From Microcystis aeruginosa W13-11 (GTDB lineage Bacteria > Cyanobacteriota > Cyanobacteriia > Cyanobacteriales > Microcystaceae), in contig JAADBR010000106.1 in NCBI GenBank assembly GCA_009995705.1, forward strand, positions 1 through 15,461: a stretch of DNA of 15,461 nucleotides, read 5' to 3'. The notes beneath the pieces were generated by a model, which saw nothing but the letters and a program-made list of their open reading frames with translations, did not search any database and had not been told where the DNA came from. The translations under genes were made by a program, and so were the position numbers. Positions 1 to 6,828 of this stretch are shown here, piece by piece (the first letter of the stretch is position 1; the number at the start of each line of letters is the position of its first letter).

Positions 1-22
1 AATGAATAAATTAGCATTATTT

Positions 23-54
23 TTAGCTTTTCTGACAAGCTAAGTCTTTTTTTT
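23..54 (+). terminator. Rho-independent terminator, plus strand
   Basis: Stem TTAGCTT (23-29) pairs with AAGCTAA (37-43) across a 7-base loop and is followed after GTC by eight T residues (47-54). The T-run lies only on the plus-strand side, so it should end a transcript entering from left of the window. It faces the 3' end of the minus-strand four-cysteine gene, which implies a convergent neighbour outside the window. Confidence 0.7.
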
Positions 55-69
55 ATGCGTTCTAATTAT

Positions 70-97
70 CAGACTAGACTTTACAGTCTGATTTTTT
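70..97 (+). terminator. Second terminator-like hairpin, plus strand
   Basis: CAGACT (70-75) can pair with AGTCTG (85-90), or AGACT (76-80) with AGTCT (85-89), followed by ATTTTTT. It lies 16 bases after the first terminator and its T-run overlaps the stop codon of the minus-strand gene ending at 96. It may be a back-up terminator for the same plus-strand transcript. The stem is short, so confidence is modest. Confidence 0.4.
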
Positions 98-455
98 AGT
101 CTAAACTCCAGTTATATCGATAAAACTCCAAAATTCTAGTTACTAATTGAGGCGGTATGTTGGCGGAGGCATTCGCCGCTCGCATTTCTCCAGTCCATCG
201 ATCCCAAGTTGTTGTTTTCTGACAAATTGGACAGTATTCCCGTTTTGTTTCTATTACTAGCCCCTGGCGACCGCTCCTATTTCCACGCTCTAATCCTTGG
301 ATACCACCGCCACCAGCATATTGCTCCGATGCTATTTTTTTCCCTTCACAGGTACGACAATGCCAAGCTCGATCTGATAATAACTCGAAGACTTTGTACT
401 GTGATGAACCCTTTTTAAACTTTGCTTTTAGAGCTTCTACTAAATCAGAACTCAT
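96..455 (-). CDS. Four-cysteine protein, possible restriction endonuclease or fragment of one
   Basis: The product is 119 aa. It has two Cys-x2-Cys pairs (C33/C36 in HCRTCEG and C75/C78 in YCPICQK) that could bind one zinc. Between them is a Gly/Arg-rich stretch (AGGGGIQGLERGNRSGRQG, about 47-65), and TTTWDRWTGE (81-90) follows. Its start overlaps the stop of the controller-type regulator (ATGA, 452-455), so the two are translationally coupled. In C-protein operons the gene directly behind C is normally the restriction endonuclease, so a nuclease role is the leading guess. No PD-(D/E)XK or HNH catalytic motif is visible, and 119 aa is short for such an enzyme, so it may have lost its C-terminal half. 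Right after the stop the same frame meets another stop (81-83), so no simple extension is present. The function is inferred from context, not from a recognised family. Confidence 0.6.
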   Translation of the reverse strand: MSSDLVEALKAKFKKGSSQYKVFELLSDRAWHCRTCEGKKIASEQYAGGGGIQGLERGNRSGRQGLVIETKREYCPICQKTTTWDRWTGEMRAANASANIPPQLVTRILEFYRYNWSLD

Positions 456-700
456 TCCGGTTTCTCTATTTCTATCTCTAAATTTTCCAGTAATTGGGAT
501 ACAGTTATGTTTAATCCCTTCGCCAGAGTGACAAGCGCGGTAAGAGAAGGATTTCTTACTCCTCGCTCTAGTCCAGATATATAGGTACGATCAAGATGGC
601 AACGTAGCCCTAGTTCTTCTTGTGATATGCCTAAAGCTGCTCTATGCTCTCGGATCATTAACCCCAATGCCCTTAAAATTACTGCTTTTGATTTTTCCAT
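452..700 (-). CDS. Controller-type HTH regulator (C protein of a restriction-modification system)
   Basis: An 82-aa single-domain XRE/Cro-type DNA-binding protein. The helix-turn-helix spans about residues 24-46 (ISQEELGLRC then LDRTYISGLERG), and PSLTALVTLAKGLNI (51-65) forms the typical following helices. In length and architecture it matches controller proteins that act as dimers, activating their own operon at low dose and repressing it at high dose. This delays restriction until methylation is complete. Support comes from a 31-base symmetric operator 21 bases upstream of the ATG that resembles known C-boxes, and from the coupled downstream gene. No Shine-Dalgarno sequence precedes the ATG, which fits a leaderless mRNA, common for C genes. 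No methyltransferase lies in the window. The alternative is an ordinary small XRE repressor. Confidence 0.85.
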   Translation of the reverse strand: MEKSKAVILRALGLMIREHRAALGISQEELGLRCHLDRTYISGLERGVRNPSLTALVTLAKGLNITVSQLLENLEIEIEKPE

Positions 701-733
701 AAAGTCTATAATCGTTCTTAGTGGACGATAAAT
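701..733 (-). promoter_or_regulatory. Probable promoter of the controller operon (leaderless)
   Basis: On the minus strand TATAGA (705-710) lies 4 bases before the ATG at 700. A -10 there places the start of transcription at or next to the ATG. The -35 position 17 bases upstream (728-733, ATTTAT) is poor and lies inside the operator, consistent with a promoter that needs the controller for activation. Confidence 0.45.
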
Positions 734-751
734 CTACGGACTATCTGTCAC
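721..751 (-). promoter_or_regulatory. C-box operator of the controller protein
   Basis: Read on the minus strand, the site has outer arms GTG and CAC and two 11-base boxes, GACAGATAGTC and GATTTATCGTC, separated by CGTA. The layout closely follows the tandem dimer site recalled for the Esp1396I controller, where GACTTATAGTC and GATTATAGTC flank CGTGT. The site ends 21 bases before the controller ATG and overlaps the -35 position, as expected if two dimers bind, one activating and one repressing. The comparison was made from memory, without alignment software. Confidence 0.7.
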
Positions 752-880
752 ATCAATCTCTCGGATAGAAAAAACGTCCTCTTGATCAGAAAACTCTTAA
801 TATCGCCAATGAAGACCGCCTTTAACAGTTTTTCCCCTGATAATTAGGATAGAATAAAAATGCGATCGAGAGTTAATATT

Positions 881-1033
881 ATGGACCGATCGGCAGCTCA
901 AGAATCGATGATGATTGAGCTTAATGATCCCCTAACTCTAGCGAAGACTATTAACCTGATTTTCCCAGCCCAAAAATTACCCCAAAATGCTTACTCCTCT
1001 CCTCTGGCAAAATGCCAATCCCAACCCCGATAA
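881..1033 (+). CDS. Possible small ORF, 50 aa
   Basis: An open frame from ATG 881 to TAA 1031-1033 encodes a 50-aa peptide (start MDRSAAQESMMIELNDPL). It overlaps the first 47 bases of the next gene in another frame. There is no convincing ribosome site and no recognised domain. It could be chance or the degraded 5' part of an older gene. It is listed because it is the only open frame in the 286-base gap between the divergent genes at 700 and 987. Confidence 0.2.
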   Translation: MDRSAAQESMMIELNDPLTLAKTINLIFPAQKLPQNAYSSPLAKCQSQPR

Positions 1034-1511
1034 TCTGGAGAATTTCCAAATTATTAGCCAATGGTGGCAAGATTTAAATCTTCAGGAAGTCTTCTGGCAA
1101 CAGCGTTTAATTCCCGATACTGGCTCTCTGGAAGATATTAATTGGGAGCAGCAAGGTTTTGATGAAAAATTTAGCATCCAAATGCCCCAAATTCGCGGGA
1201 TTACCCTCTATTGGCATAAATCTACTTTTGCTAACGAAAGAAGCATGACACCCAAACAATTAATCTTAGATCGGGAACGGGAGCAGTTATATATTTATCC
1301 CCAATCCCAACCTAGTTTAGTTATTCGGGTGACGAAACCCCATCTGGTTTATCAAAAGTTTGAGCTAAAAAATCCCCTCCTGGTCGGAAAAAAAACGGAA
1401 AGTGAATATATTTTACTGTTCAGGGATAAAGAACAGCAAATAGAAGTTAAAATTAATCTCAGTCCTGAAAATTATCGGCAATTTCTAGAAACCATGACTG
1501 AGGATCAATAA
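987..1511 (+). CDS. Conserved-looking hypothetical protein coupled to ureD
   Basis: A 174-aa soluble protein with no signal peptide or membrane segment and no family that I recognise. It is rich in aromatic and charged residues. The N-terminal third is tryptophan-rich (WWQDLNLQEVFWQQR, about 28-42) and the C-terminal half looks beta-strand-rich (QLYIYPQSQPSLVIRVTK, then EYILLFRDKEQQIEVKINL). Its stop codon shares one base with the ureD start (TAATG, 1509-1513), so both genes are translated from one mRNA. This suggests a link to urease maturation or simply an old operon partner. The start at 987 is the first ATG after the open frame at 881. No strong Shine-Dalgarno sequence is seen. Confidence 0.75.
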   Translation: MLTPLLWQNANPNPDNLENFQIISQWWQDLNLQEVFWQQRLIPDTGSLEDINWEQQGFDEKFSIQMPQIRGITLYWHKSTFANERSMTPKQLILDREREQLYIYPQSQPSLVIRVTKPHLVYQKFELKNPLLVGKKTESEYILLFRDKEQQIEVKINLSPENYRQFLETMTEDQ

Positions 1512-2323
1512 TGTGGCAGGGAAATCTAGAACTAATTTACACGCAAAAAAATCTCGCAACCCAGATTGATCACGTCTATGCTACCGCTCCTTTAAAAGTA
1601 CAAAGACCTTTTTATCCCGAAGGAAAAAATCTTTGTCATACGGTGATTTTACACACGGCGGGGGGAATAGTTGGCGGTGATGTTCTTCAACAAAAAATTC
1701 ATCTTCAAGCCGCTACTAATGCCCTAATTACCACTGCTTCTGCTGGAAAAGTTTACCAGAGTAACGGTCAGATGTCCCAGCAATTAATCGAGATTAAAAT
1801 CGATGACAATGCCAGTTTAGAATGGCTACCCCAAGAAACAATTATCTTCAATGGTGCAGCATTTCGCCAACATTTACGAGTGGATTTAGGGGAAAATAGC
1901 AGTTGGTTAGGATGGGAAATTACCCGTTTTGGTCGCACTGCGCGAGGTGAGAAATTTTTAGCGGGAGAATGGCATTCTAATTGGGAAATTTGGCGATCAG
2001 GACAACCTTTATGGCTCGATCGCTCCTACCTGTTAGGTGGTAAAATGATCGAGGGATTTTCTGGTTTAAATGATAGTGCCATGATCGGTACTTTGGTTTA
2101 TATCGGTCAACCGGTGGGAAGAGATTTAATTGAGAAAGTGAGAGATTTTTCCCTAGAAGGAGAGATGGGAGTTACTAGCACTTTAGGAGATGGTCTTTTG
2201 TGTCGTTATCGGGGCAATTCTAGCGGTGAAGTGCGACAATGGTTTCAGCAGGTTTGGCAAATTTTAAGGCGAGAAATGAGCGATCGAGAGGCAATTATTC
2301 CGCGAGTTTGGTTATCTTGGTGA
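1511..2323 (+). CDS. ureD: Urease accessory protein UreD
   Basis: A 270-aa protein of usual length for UreD/UreH, the scaffold that binds apo-urease and recruits UreF and UreG, so that nickel and CO2 are delivered to the active site in the cytoplasm. Family signatures are HTAGGIVGGD (48-57), LPQETIIFNGA (106-116), TRFGRTARGE (138-147) and LGDGLLCRYRG near the C-terminus. It is preceded with one-base overlap by an unknown gene. The structural urease genes ureABC and ureEFG are not in the window, and ispE converges from the other strand 21 bases after the stop. Isolated urease accessory genes are common in cyanobacteria, so it presumably serves a urease encoded elsewhere. Confidence 0.95.
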   Translation: MWQGNLELIYTQKNLATQIDHVYATAPLKVQRPFYPEGKNLCHTVILHTAGGIVGGDVLQQKIHLQAATNALITTASAGKVYQSNGQMSQQLIEIKIDDNASLEWLPQETIIFNGAAFRQHLRVDLGENSSWLGWEITRFGRTARGEKFLAGEWHSNWEIWRSGQPLWLDRSYLLGGKMIEGFSGLNDSAMIGTLVYIGQPVGRDLIEKVRDFSLEGEMGVTSTLGDGLLCRYRGNSSGEVRQWFQQVWQILRREMSDREAIIPRVWLSW

Positions 2324-2344
2324 AGGCGGTCAATTATCATTTTC

Positions 2345-3286
2345 TCAAGTCACTTGAATGCCTGTATCGGTGATTGGAGCTATCCAAAATTGTAGATCGG
2401 GAGTGACGAGAATTTCCCGGGCCTTTTTAACGATGGTTTCCGCCACTTCCTGAGATGAACAGAGAGTAAAAACCGTCGGGCCAGAGCCTGACATCATCGT
2501 TCCCAAGCCGCCTAAATCCCCTAGAACCTGTCTTAACTCGGCTACGAGGGTAAATTCCGGTAAAACCACCTTTTCGAGGTCATTGTGGATAAATTTGCCG
2601 ATAGCAGCCGGTTGTTTATGAGTGATCGCTTGTACCAAAGCCCCGCAACTCACCTGCTGACGACGGTGATGAAATTCCTCTGGAGAAGACAGATAAGTAT
2701 CTTGAAATTTTTGCCGATAGCTTTGGTAGGCCCAGGGTGTAGAAACGGATAAATGATCGTATTTAGCTAAAATCACCCATAATCCGGTGAGAGGAGCGAT
2801 CGGATCGAGAATTTCTCCCCTTCCCGTACAGATAACCGTTCCTCCTGTCACACAAAAGGAAGTATCGGATCCCAATCTTGCCGCTAAAGTTTCTAATTCC
2901 GGACGGGTTAAACCTAATTCCCAGATTAAATCGATGCCGACTAACACCGCCGCCGCGTTGGTGGAACCCCCCGCTAAACCGGCAGCCACGGGAATATGTT
3001 TCTCGATGGTGATATCGATGCCGCCGTAATTGGCAAAGAGGCGGGGGAATTCCTTCGCCATCAAAGTGGCGGCGCGATGGGCGAGATTACTGCTATCTTG
3101 GGGGACGAGGGGATGATGGCAAAAGAGACGGAATTCCTGCAATCCGTTCGGCCGGAGAGTGATGCGATCGCATAATGCCACCGTCTGCATCACCATGACT
3201 AACTCGTGGAAACCATCAGGGCGATTGCCAACGATTTCTAGATATAAATTAATTTTAGCGGGAGCTAGAAGGGTATAACTGTGCAT
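2345..3286 (-). CDS. ispE: 4-diphosphocytidyl-2-C-methyl-D-erythritol kinase
   Basis: A 313-aa GHMP-family kinase. It phosphorylates CDP-methylerythritol at the 2-position with ATP, the fourth step of the MEP pathway that feeds carotenoids, phytol and quinones in cyanobacteria. The N-terminal APAKINLYLEI (8-18) carries the catalytic lysine K11. The ATP-binding GHMP loop is PVAAGLAGGSTNAAA (99-113), the catalytic aspartate lies in LGSDTSFC (D141), and the third motif is GTMMSGSGPTVF near residue 265. It lies 17 bases downstream of rsmA on the same strand, forming a likely rsmA-ispE operon as seen in many bacteria. It converges with ureD, leaving only 21 bases between the stops. Confidence 0.96.
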   Translation of the reverse strand: MHSYTLLAPAKINLYLEIVGNRPDGFHELVMVMQTVALCDRITLRPNGLQEFRLFCHHPLVPQDSSNLAHRAATLMAKEFPRLFANYGGIDITIEKHIPVAAGLAGGSTNAAAVLVGIDLIWELGLTRPELETLAARLGSDTSFCVTGGTVICTGRGEILDPIAPLTGLWVILAKYDHLSVSTPWAYQSYRQKFQDTYLSSPEEFHHRRQQVSCGALVQAITHKQPAAIGKFIHNDLEKVVLPEFTLVAELRQVLGDLGGLGTMMSGSGPTVFTLCSSQEVAETIVKKAREILVTPDLQFWIAPITDTGIQVT

Positions 3287-3303
3287 TTGTCAAGAAAAAA
3301 AAT

Positions 3304-4110
3304 CTAAAATTTTGGCAATTGATCTAATTTTTCCGCCAAGTCAATCCATTGCGATAAACTGAGATCTTCGGCGCGAGCGAGGGGATTAATCTCTAATTGT
3401 GTCAGGATTTGGCTTAATCGATCGCTATCTAGACAATTTTTTAGATTATTGCGTAACATTTTGCGCCGGTTGGCAAAACCCCAGCTAATTAAAGTGGACA
3501 AAAAAGCCGCATTACTGACATTATTGGGCAAAACACGGGGTAAAAGCCTAATTACCGCCGAATCCACCTGGGGAGGTGGGGAAAAGGCCCGCCGGGGGAC
3601 ATCACAAATCCATTGACAATCGGCAAGGTATTGAATGCGGACGCTGAGAGCGCTGTAAGCTTTGGTGGAGGGGACAGCGACTAATCTTTCGGCGACTTCT
3701 TTCTGGACTAAGAGGGTAATACTCTGGTAAGGGGGGGTGAAGGGATGGGCGATCGAACCGAGCAGCTTTTCCAGGATCAGACCGGTGATATTATAGGGAA
3801 TATTAGCCACTACCTTATTAACCGGCGGCAGTTGCTCAGGTTTAAGGGTAAGAAAGTCCCCTGGGATGAGATGAAAGTTATCTTGTTGGCCAAATTTTTT
3901 AGTTAAAATTGTCCATAGATCTCGATCGATTTCCACAGCGACCACCAATTGAGCACCATCGAGAAGACGACGGGTTAAAATGCCTGTACCCGGACCGATT
4001 TCTAATACCCGATCTTCTGATTGTAAATTAGCAGCGCCGATGATGCGATCGAGTATCGATTCATCTTTTAACCAATGTTGTCCAAAACGTTTACGCGGTT
4101 GAATTTTCAT
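3304..4110 (-). CDS. rsmA: 16S rRNA (adenine1518-N6/adenine1519-N6)-dimethyltransferase
   Basis: A 268-aa RsmA/KsgA methyltransferase. It transfers four methyl groups from S-adenosylmethionine to two adjacent adenines in the 3'-terminal hairpin of 16S rRNA late in small-subunit assembly. Visible motifs are RKRFGQHWL (6-14), the SAM-binding EIGPGTGILT (37-46), the acidic motif II residue E60, and the catalytic motif NIPYNI (103-108). The C-terminal helical domain begins around residue 185 with FSPPPQVDSAVIRL. It is the first gene of the rsmA-ispE pair and is divergent from crcB across a 124-base gap (4111-4234). Confidence 0.96.
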   Translation of the reverse strand: MKIQPRKRFGQHWLKDESILDRIIGAANLQSEDRVLEIGPGTGILTRRLLDGAQLVVAVEIDRDLWTILTKKFGQQDNFHLIPGDFLTLKPEQLPPVNKVVANIPYNITGLILEKLLGSIAHPFTPPYQSITLLVQKEVAERLVAVPSTKAYSALSVRIQYLADCQWICDVPRRAFSPPPQVDSAVIRLLPRVLPNNVSNAAFLSTLISWGFANRRKMLRNNLKNCLDSDRLSQILTQLEINPLARAEDLSLSQWIDLAEKLDQLPKF

Positions 4111-4234
4111 ACCTCTATTTTAAAATCAGAGGGTTGTCCTCGACAATAACACCCCTGAAAATATGGGCAATGCGATCGATAACCGCATCAATTATCATAG
4201 AGACTAGGCGAAGATAGCAAAAAAATCAGAAACA

Positions 4235-4624
4235 ATGTCAGATTTAAACGATATTTTCGCAATTGTAGCAGGAGCGGTTCCGGGGGCGTTATCTCGTTAT
4301 CATATTACCGAATGGACAAAAGCGAAATTCGGCTTGCGCTTTCCCTATGGAACCTTTATTATTAACTTAACTGGCTGTCTAGCTATCGGCTTTTTTTGGG
4401 CTATTTTACCCAGTTTTCCCTTTTATTCCCACGCAATAGATTTAATGGTTAGAACGGGATTTTTAGGAGCTTATACCACCTTTTCTACCTATAGCTTAGA
4501 TATCCTGATCCTCTGGCGCAATCAGCAAAATTTTTTCAGTCTTATTTTTGCTGTTGCTAGTATCATTTTCGGATTGATTGCCGTGAGAATCGGGGCAGCT
4601 ATTGCCCAAGTTTTTCTAGGTTAA
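4235..4624 (+). CDS. crcB: Fluoride channel subunit CrcB (first copy)
   Basis: A 129-aa protein with four predicted membrane helices of the CrcB/Fluc family. Members form antiparallel dimers that let fluoride leave the cytoplasm by passive, highly selective flow. Family signatures are PGALSRY (16-22), PYGTFIINLTG (37-47, with pore asparagine N44) and GFLGAYTTFSTYSLD (75-89), which holds the pore phenylalanine and the sodium-site TTFST loop. A second, divergent copy follows after 20 bases of non-coding sequence up to 4644 (40 bases up to its likely ATG). Tandem small CrcB genes often encode the two halves of a heterodimer. No clear Shine-Dalgarno precedes this ATG, and no fluoride riboswitch could be convincingly drawn upstream. 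Confidence 0.93.
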   Translation: MSDLNDIFAIVAGAVPGALSRYHITEWTKAKFGLRFPYGTFIINLTGCLAIGFFWAILPSFPFYSHAIDLMVRTGFLGAYTTFSTYSLDILILWRNQQNFFSLIFAVASIIFGLIAVRIGAAIAQVFLG

Positions 4625-4664
4625 TTCTCCAATTTATTGACTATTGAAGGGCAGGAGAGACAGC

Positions 4665-5069
4665 ATGAATTTTTTCACGGGTCGTTATGGTTTATTCGTG
4701 GCAATTGGGGCTATTTTTGGGGCTTTAAGTCGTTTTTATATAGCAGAATTAATTAACAGTATCTTCGGTAAAGAATGGGGATTTTTGGGGACATTTTTTG
4801 TCAATGTTTCTGGCTGTTTAATTATTGCCTATATTTTTACTATGGTTAGGGAAAATATTTGTATAATTGCCCCAGAATTAGGATTGATGATTGCCACGGG
4901 TTTTTGTGGTTCCTATACAACTTTTTCTACCTATAGTTTGGAGGTCAACAAGTTTTTAGAGCAGGGAAACTTAACTTTCGGTTTAATTTATTGGTTGGGC
5001 AGTGTTTTTGGGGGGATGATTGCACTTAAAATTGGAGTTATTTTAGCAAGAACAGGTTTTCCTAGATGA
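4665..5069 (+). CDS. crcB: Fluoride channel subunit CrcB (second copy)
   Basis: A 134-aa four-helix protein of the CrcB/Fluc family. Signatures are GALSRF (19-24), NVSG (47-50, pore asparagine N47) and GFCGSYTTFSTYSLE (79-93). The open frame extends up to a TTG at 4644, but ATG 4665 is chosen because AGGAGA (4653-4658) sits six bases before it, inside the longer reading, and the family starts near this point. It probably shares an mRNA with the first copy. The two copies agree in the signature motifs but differ widely elsewhere, so they are not a recent duplication. They may assemble as a heterodimer with fixed opposite orientations. Confidence 0.92.
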   Translation: MNFFTGRYGLFVAIGAIFGALSRFYIAELINSIFGKEWGFLGTFFVNVSGCLIIAYIFTMVRENICIIAPELGLMIATGFCGSYTTFSTYSLEVNKFLEQGNLTFGLIYWLGSVFGGMIALKIGVILARTGFPR

Positions 5070-5108
5070 GTTATTAAATAGATTTTGCCTCTGATCCCCC
5101 CTGCTACC

Positions 5109-5132
5109 AGGGTTGATTCATGAATCAACCCT
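5109..5132. repeat. 24-base perfect palindrome
   Basis: AGGGTTGATTCA (5109-5120) is followed directly by its reverse complement TGAATCAACCCT. It lies 40 bases after the second crcB stop and just before the IS630 relic. A transcript could fold it as a hairpin, but no T-run follows on either strand, so a classic terminator is unlikely. It may be a dispersed palindromic repeat. Confidence 0.6.
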
Positions 5133-5175
5133 ACTACCTTGATAAGGCTGACAGATGTAGGTATTTTACAACTAA

Positions 5176-5703
5176 GAGGAATGCGAGGATGAAAGTAGAT
5201 TTGGTTGTCACACTATTGCTCGGAATAAAATAACTCTTTTCGGAGTTAAGCCCATTGGTAATTTTCAAGATAACTTCCAATGCTTTTGGCTGTACGGGGC
5301 TGTGGAGCCTCGACAGGGCAGAAGCTTCTTCTATGAATTCTCCCATTTAGATGGGGATTATTTCGGAGAATATCTATTACAACTATCGCAAGCTTTTCTC
5401 AATGAATTACATATTTTACAAGTAGATAACGCTCCTGCACATATTGCGGGACACTTAAAAATTACCGACAATATTATATTGTTTTATCAACCTTCTTGTT
5501 GTCCTGAAGTTAACCACGCCGAGAGAGTTTGACTGTACTTGAAAAATTTTCTGGCATGGGAAACTTTTGAATCTCTTGATGCTTTAAGAGATTAACTCGA
5601 TGCTCTTTTAAATCGTTTATCCAATGACACTATCGGGTATTTAACGGGATAGTCTTGGATTTTAGAAGCTCTATGTCTGTCAGGAATTTATAAATTTGGT
5701 ATA
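5176..5703 (+). pseudogene. IS630-family transposase relic
   Basis: One reading frame carries recognisable IS630/Tc1-type DDE transposase sequence. It contains EDESRFG (first acidic residue), KITLFGVKPIG, FWLYGAVEP, HILQVDNAPAH (second Asp) and the C-terminal CPEVNHAERV (glutamate). The usual N-terminal helix-turn-helix domain is missing, because the frame opens at 5176 behind a stop. Three in-frame stops break the remainder. They are TGA 5530-5532, where a tryptophan is expected after ERV, TAA 5593-5595 and TAG 5650-5652. Homology fades around GIYKFGI (about 5703). No intact terminal repeats were found. The 3' end overlaps, in antisense, the broken minus-strand gene ending at 5630. Confidence 0.85.
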
Positions 5704-6760
5704 ACTGGGCTTGTTTCTGGTCGTCTTTCTGATAATCATCAATACTACCATTTTGACGACGAGTTAGGATAGCGACCTCGAAATCCCAGTCAGTTTCTGA
5801 TTCTATTAACCCAACTGCTTGTAATTTTTCAGTCACAAGTTTTCGTGGTGGTCGTCTCCCGTCGTACCACATTTCAGTCTTCTTATTAGAGATGCGGACA
5901 CGCACTTTAGTTTTAGGACGGGTTTGAGCGATTCCCATTGCTACTAATTCATCTGCTCCCCAAGTAATTGGCTGTTTGAGAGCCGAGAGATTATACTTAT
6001 CCAGAAGATTTTCTAATCTTGTTTGCATTGTTTCTCGCACATCTTTGGATGAATGTTTTTGAGAATCTCCCATCGCACAAACGACAGCTGAGATTTTTCG
6101 ATTCATCGACTGTAATAGACGGATAGATTGTTCGAGTCTCCACAACTCTTTGTCGTGTCTTTCTTTTGCCCAATCTGGATAAGGAGTTGCATCCGGTTGA
6201 GGAGGACCGACACCAACAAAAGATTGGACAATAACCGCTTTTTAAAATTGAGAAATAGTGGGGAGACAATCTTCGGGATATTGTACCAATCGTTCTGCAA
6301 TAATGAACGCTGTATCCTTGACCCGAAGCAGTGTAATCAGTTGTCTGACTAAAGAATCTGTTTGTCTTCTTGGACTAAGAACGTAAACAGGACAAATTCT
6401 TTCTGAACGGTTGTCTTGTCCATTAGGGGGAATCCCCAATCCTTCTCCATCTTGTTCTGTTGGTCGATGATACACCTTAAATTGAGACAGCTTAATGTCT
6501 TGTAATATCTTGACCACAGGGTCATTACTTTTAATTTCGACACGGGGAATATAAGCGAACCATTTCGTCATCTGATTAACAGGGGTTGTTAATTCTAATT
6601 CCCAGTGATTATTGTCGGCAGATTTGTAATCATTAATCTCAAGTACAGATGCTGCTTCTCAGGAAAATTTTTGAGTAGGGTCAGTAATCTGACTGCTATC
6701 TAGGGTAGATTGTTTGATAACAGTATTGACTAGAGCTTTCAGTTTTTGGTTAGTCATCAT
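5630..6760 (-). pseudogene. Broken gene of unknown function with two in-frame stops
   Basis: From ATG 6760, with AAGGAG shortly upstream, one frame runs 376 codons. It is interrupted only by TGA at codon 34 (6659-6661) and TAA at codon 173 (6242-6244). There is no frameshift, so the damage looks recent. The first ~75 residues (LKALVNTVIKQSTLDSSQ then the WFAYIPRVEI strand) resemble, from memory, a small domain repeated in cyanobacterial peptidoglycan-hydrolase-like proteins. The middle holds ICPVYVLSPRRQTDSLVRQL and FVGVGPPQPDATPYPDW. The rest is charged and not recognised. The last ~25 codons are antisense to the IS630 relic, so the original 3' end was probably replaced when the element inserted. 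It lies at the end of a run of minus-strand genes for cell-wall-active and exported proteins. Confidence 0.7.
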
Positions 6761-6828
6761 CGATTCTCCTTTTTTCAATATGAGAGGATTATCTAGTTTC
6801 AAAGCTGGAAAAATTTGAGGACATAACT

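Noticed and set aside
209..418. Plus-strand 69-codon frame opposite the four-cysteine gene
   Set aside because: It is a shadow of the minus-strand gene, whose coupling to the regulator and cysteine pattern favour that frame.
2345..2357. TCAAGT-C-ACTTGA inverted repeat between ureD and ispE as a terminator
   Set aside because: Only six pairs with a one-base centre and no T-run, and it overlaps the ispE stop, so it cannot be called.
4111..4234. Possible fluoride riboswitch upstream of crcB (GGGCAATG then AACCGC at about 4163-4187)
   Set aside because: Fragments resemble the conserved bases, but the required pairing and the GCTGATG-like 3' part could not be laid out, so the match is probably chance.
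4644..4664. TTG start for the second crcB
   Set aside because: The seven extra codons contain the Shine-Dalgarno AGGAGA of the ATG at 4665, and the family begins there.
5997..6300. Additional minus-strand frames of 65-90 codons in the broken gene
   Set aside because: They are alternative frames of the interrupted 376-codon frame, which explains the region with just two stop codons and no shift.
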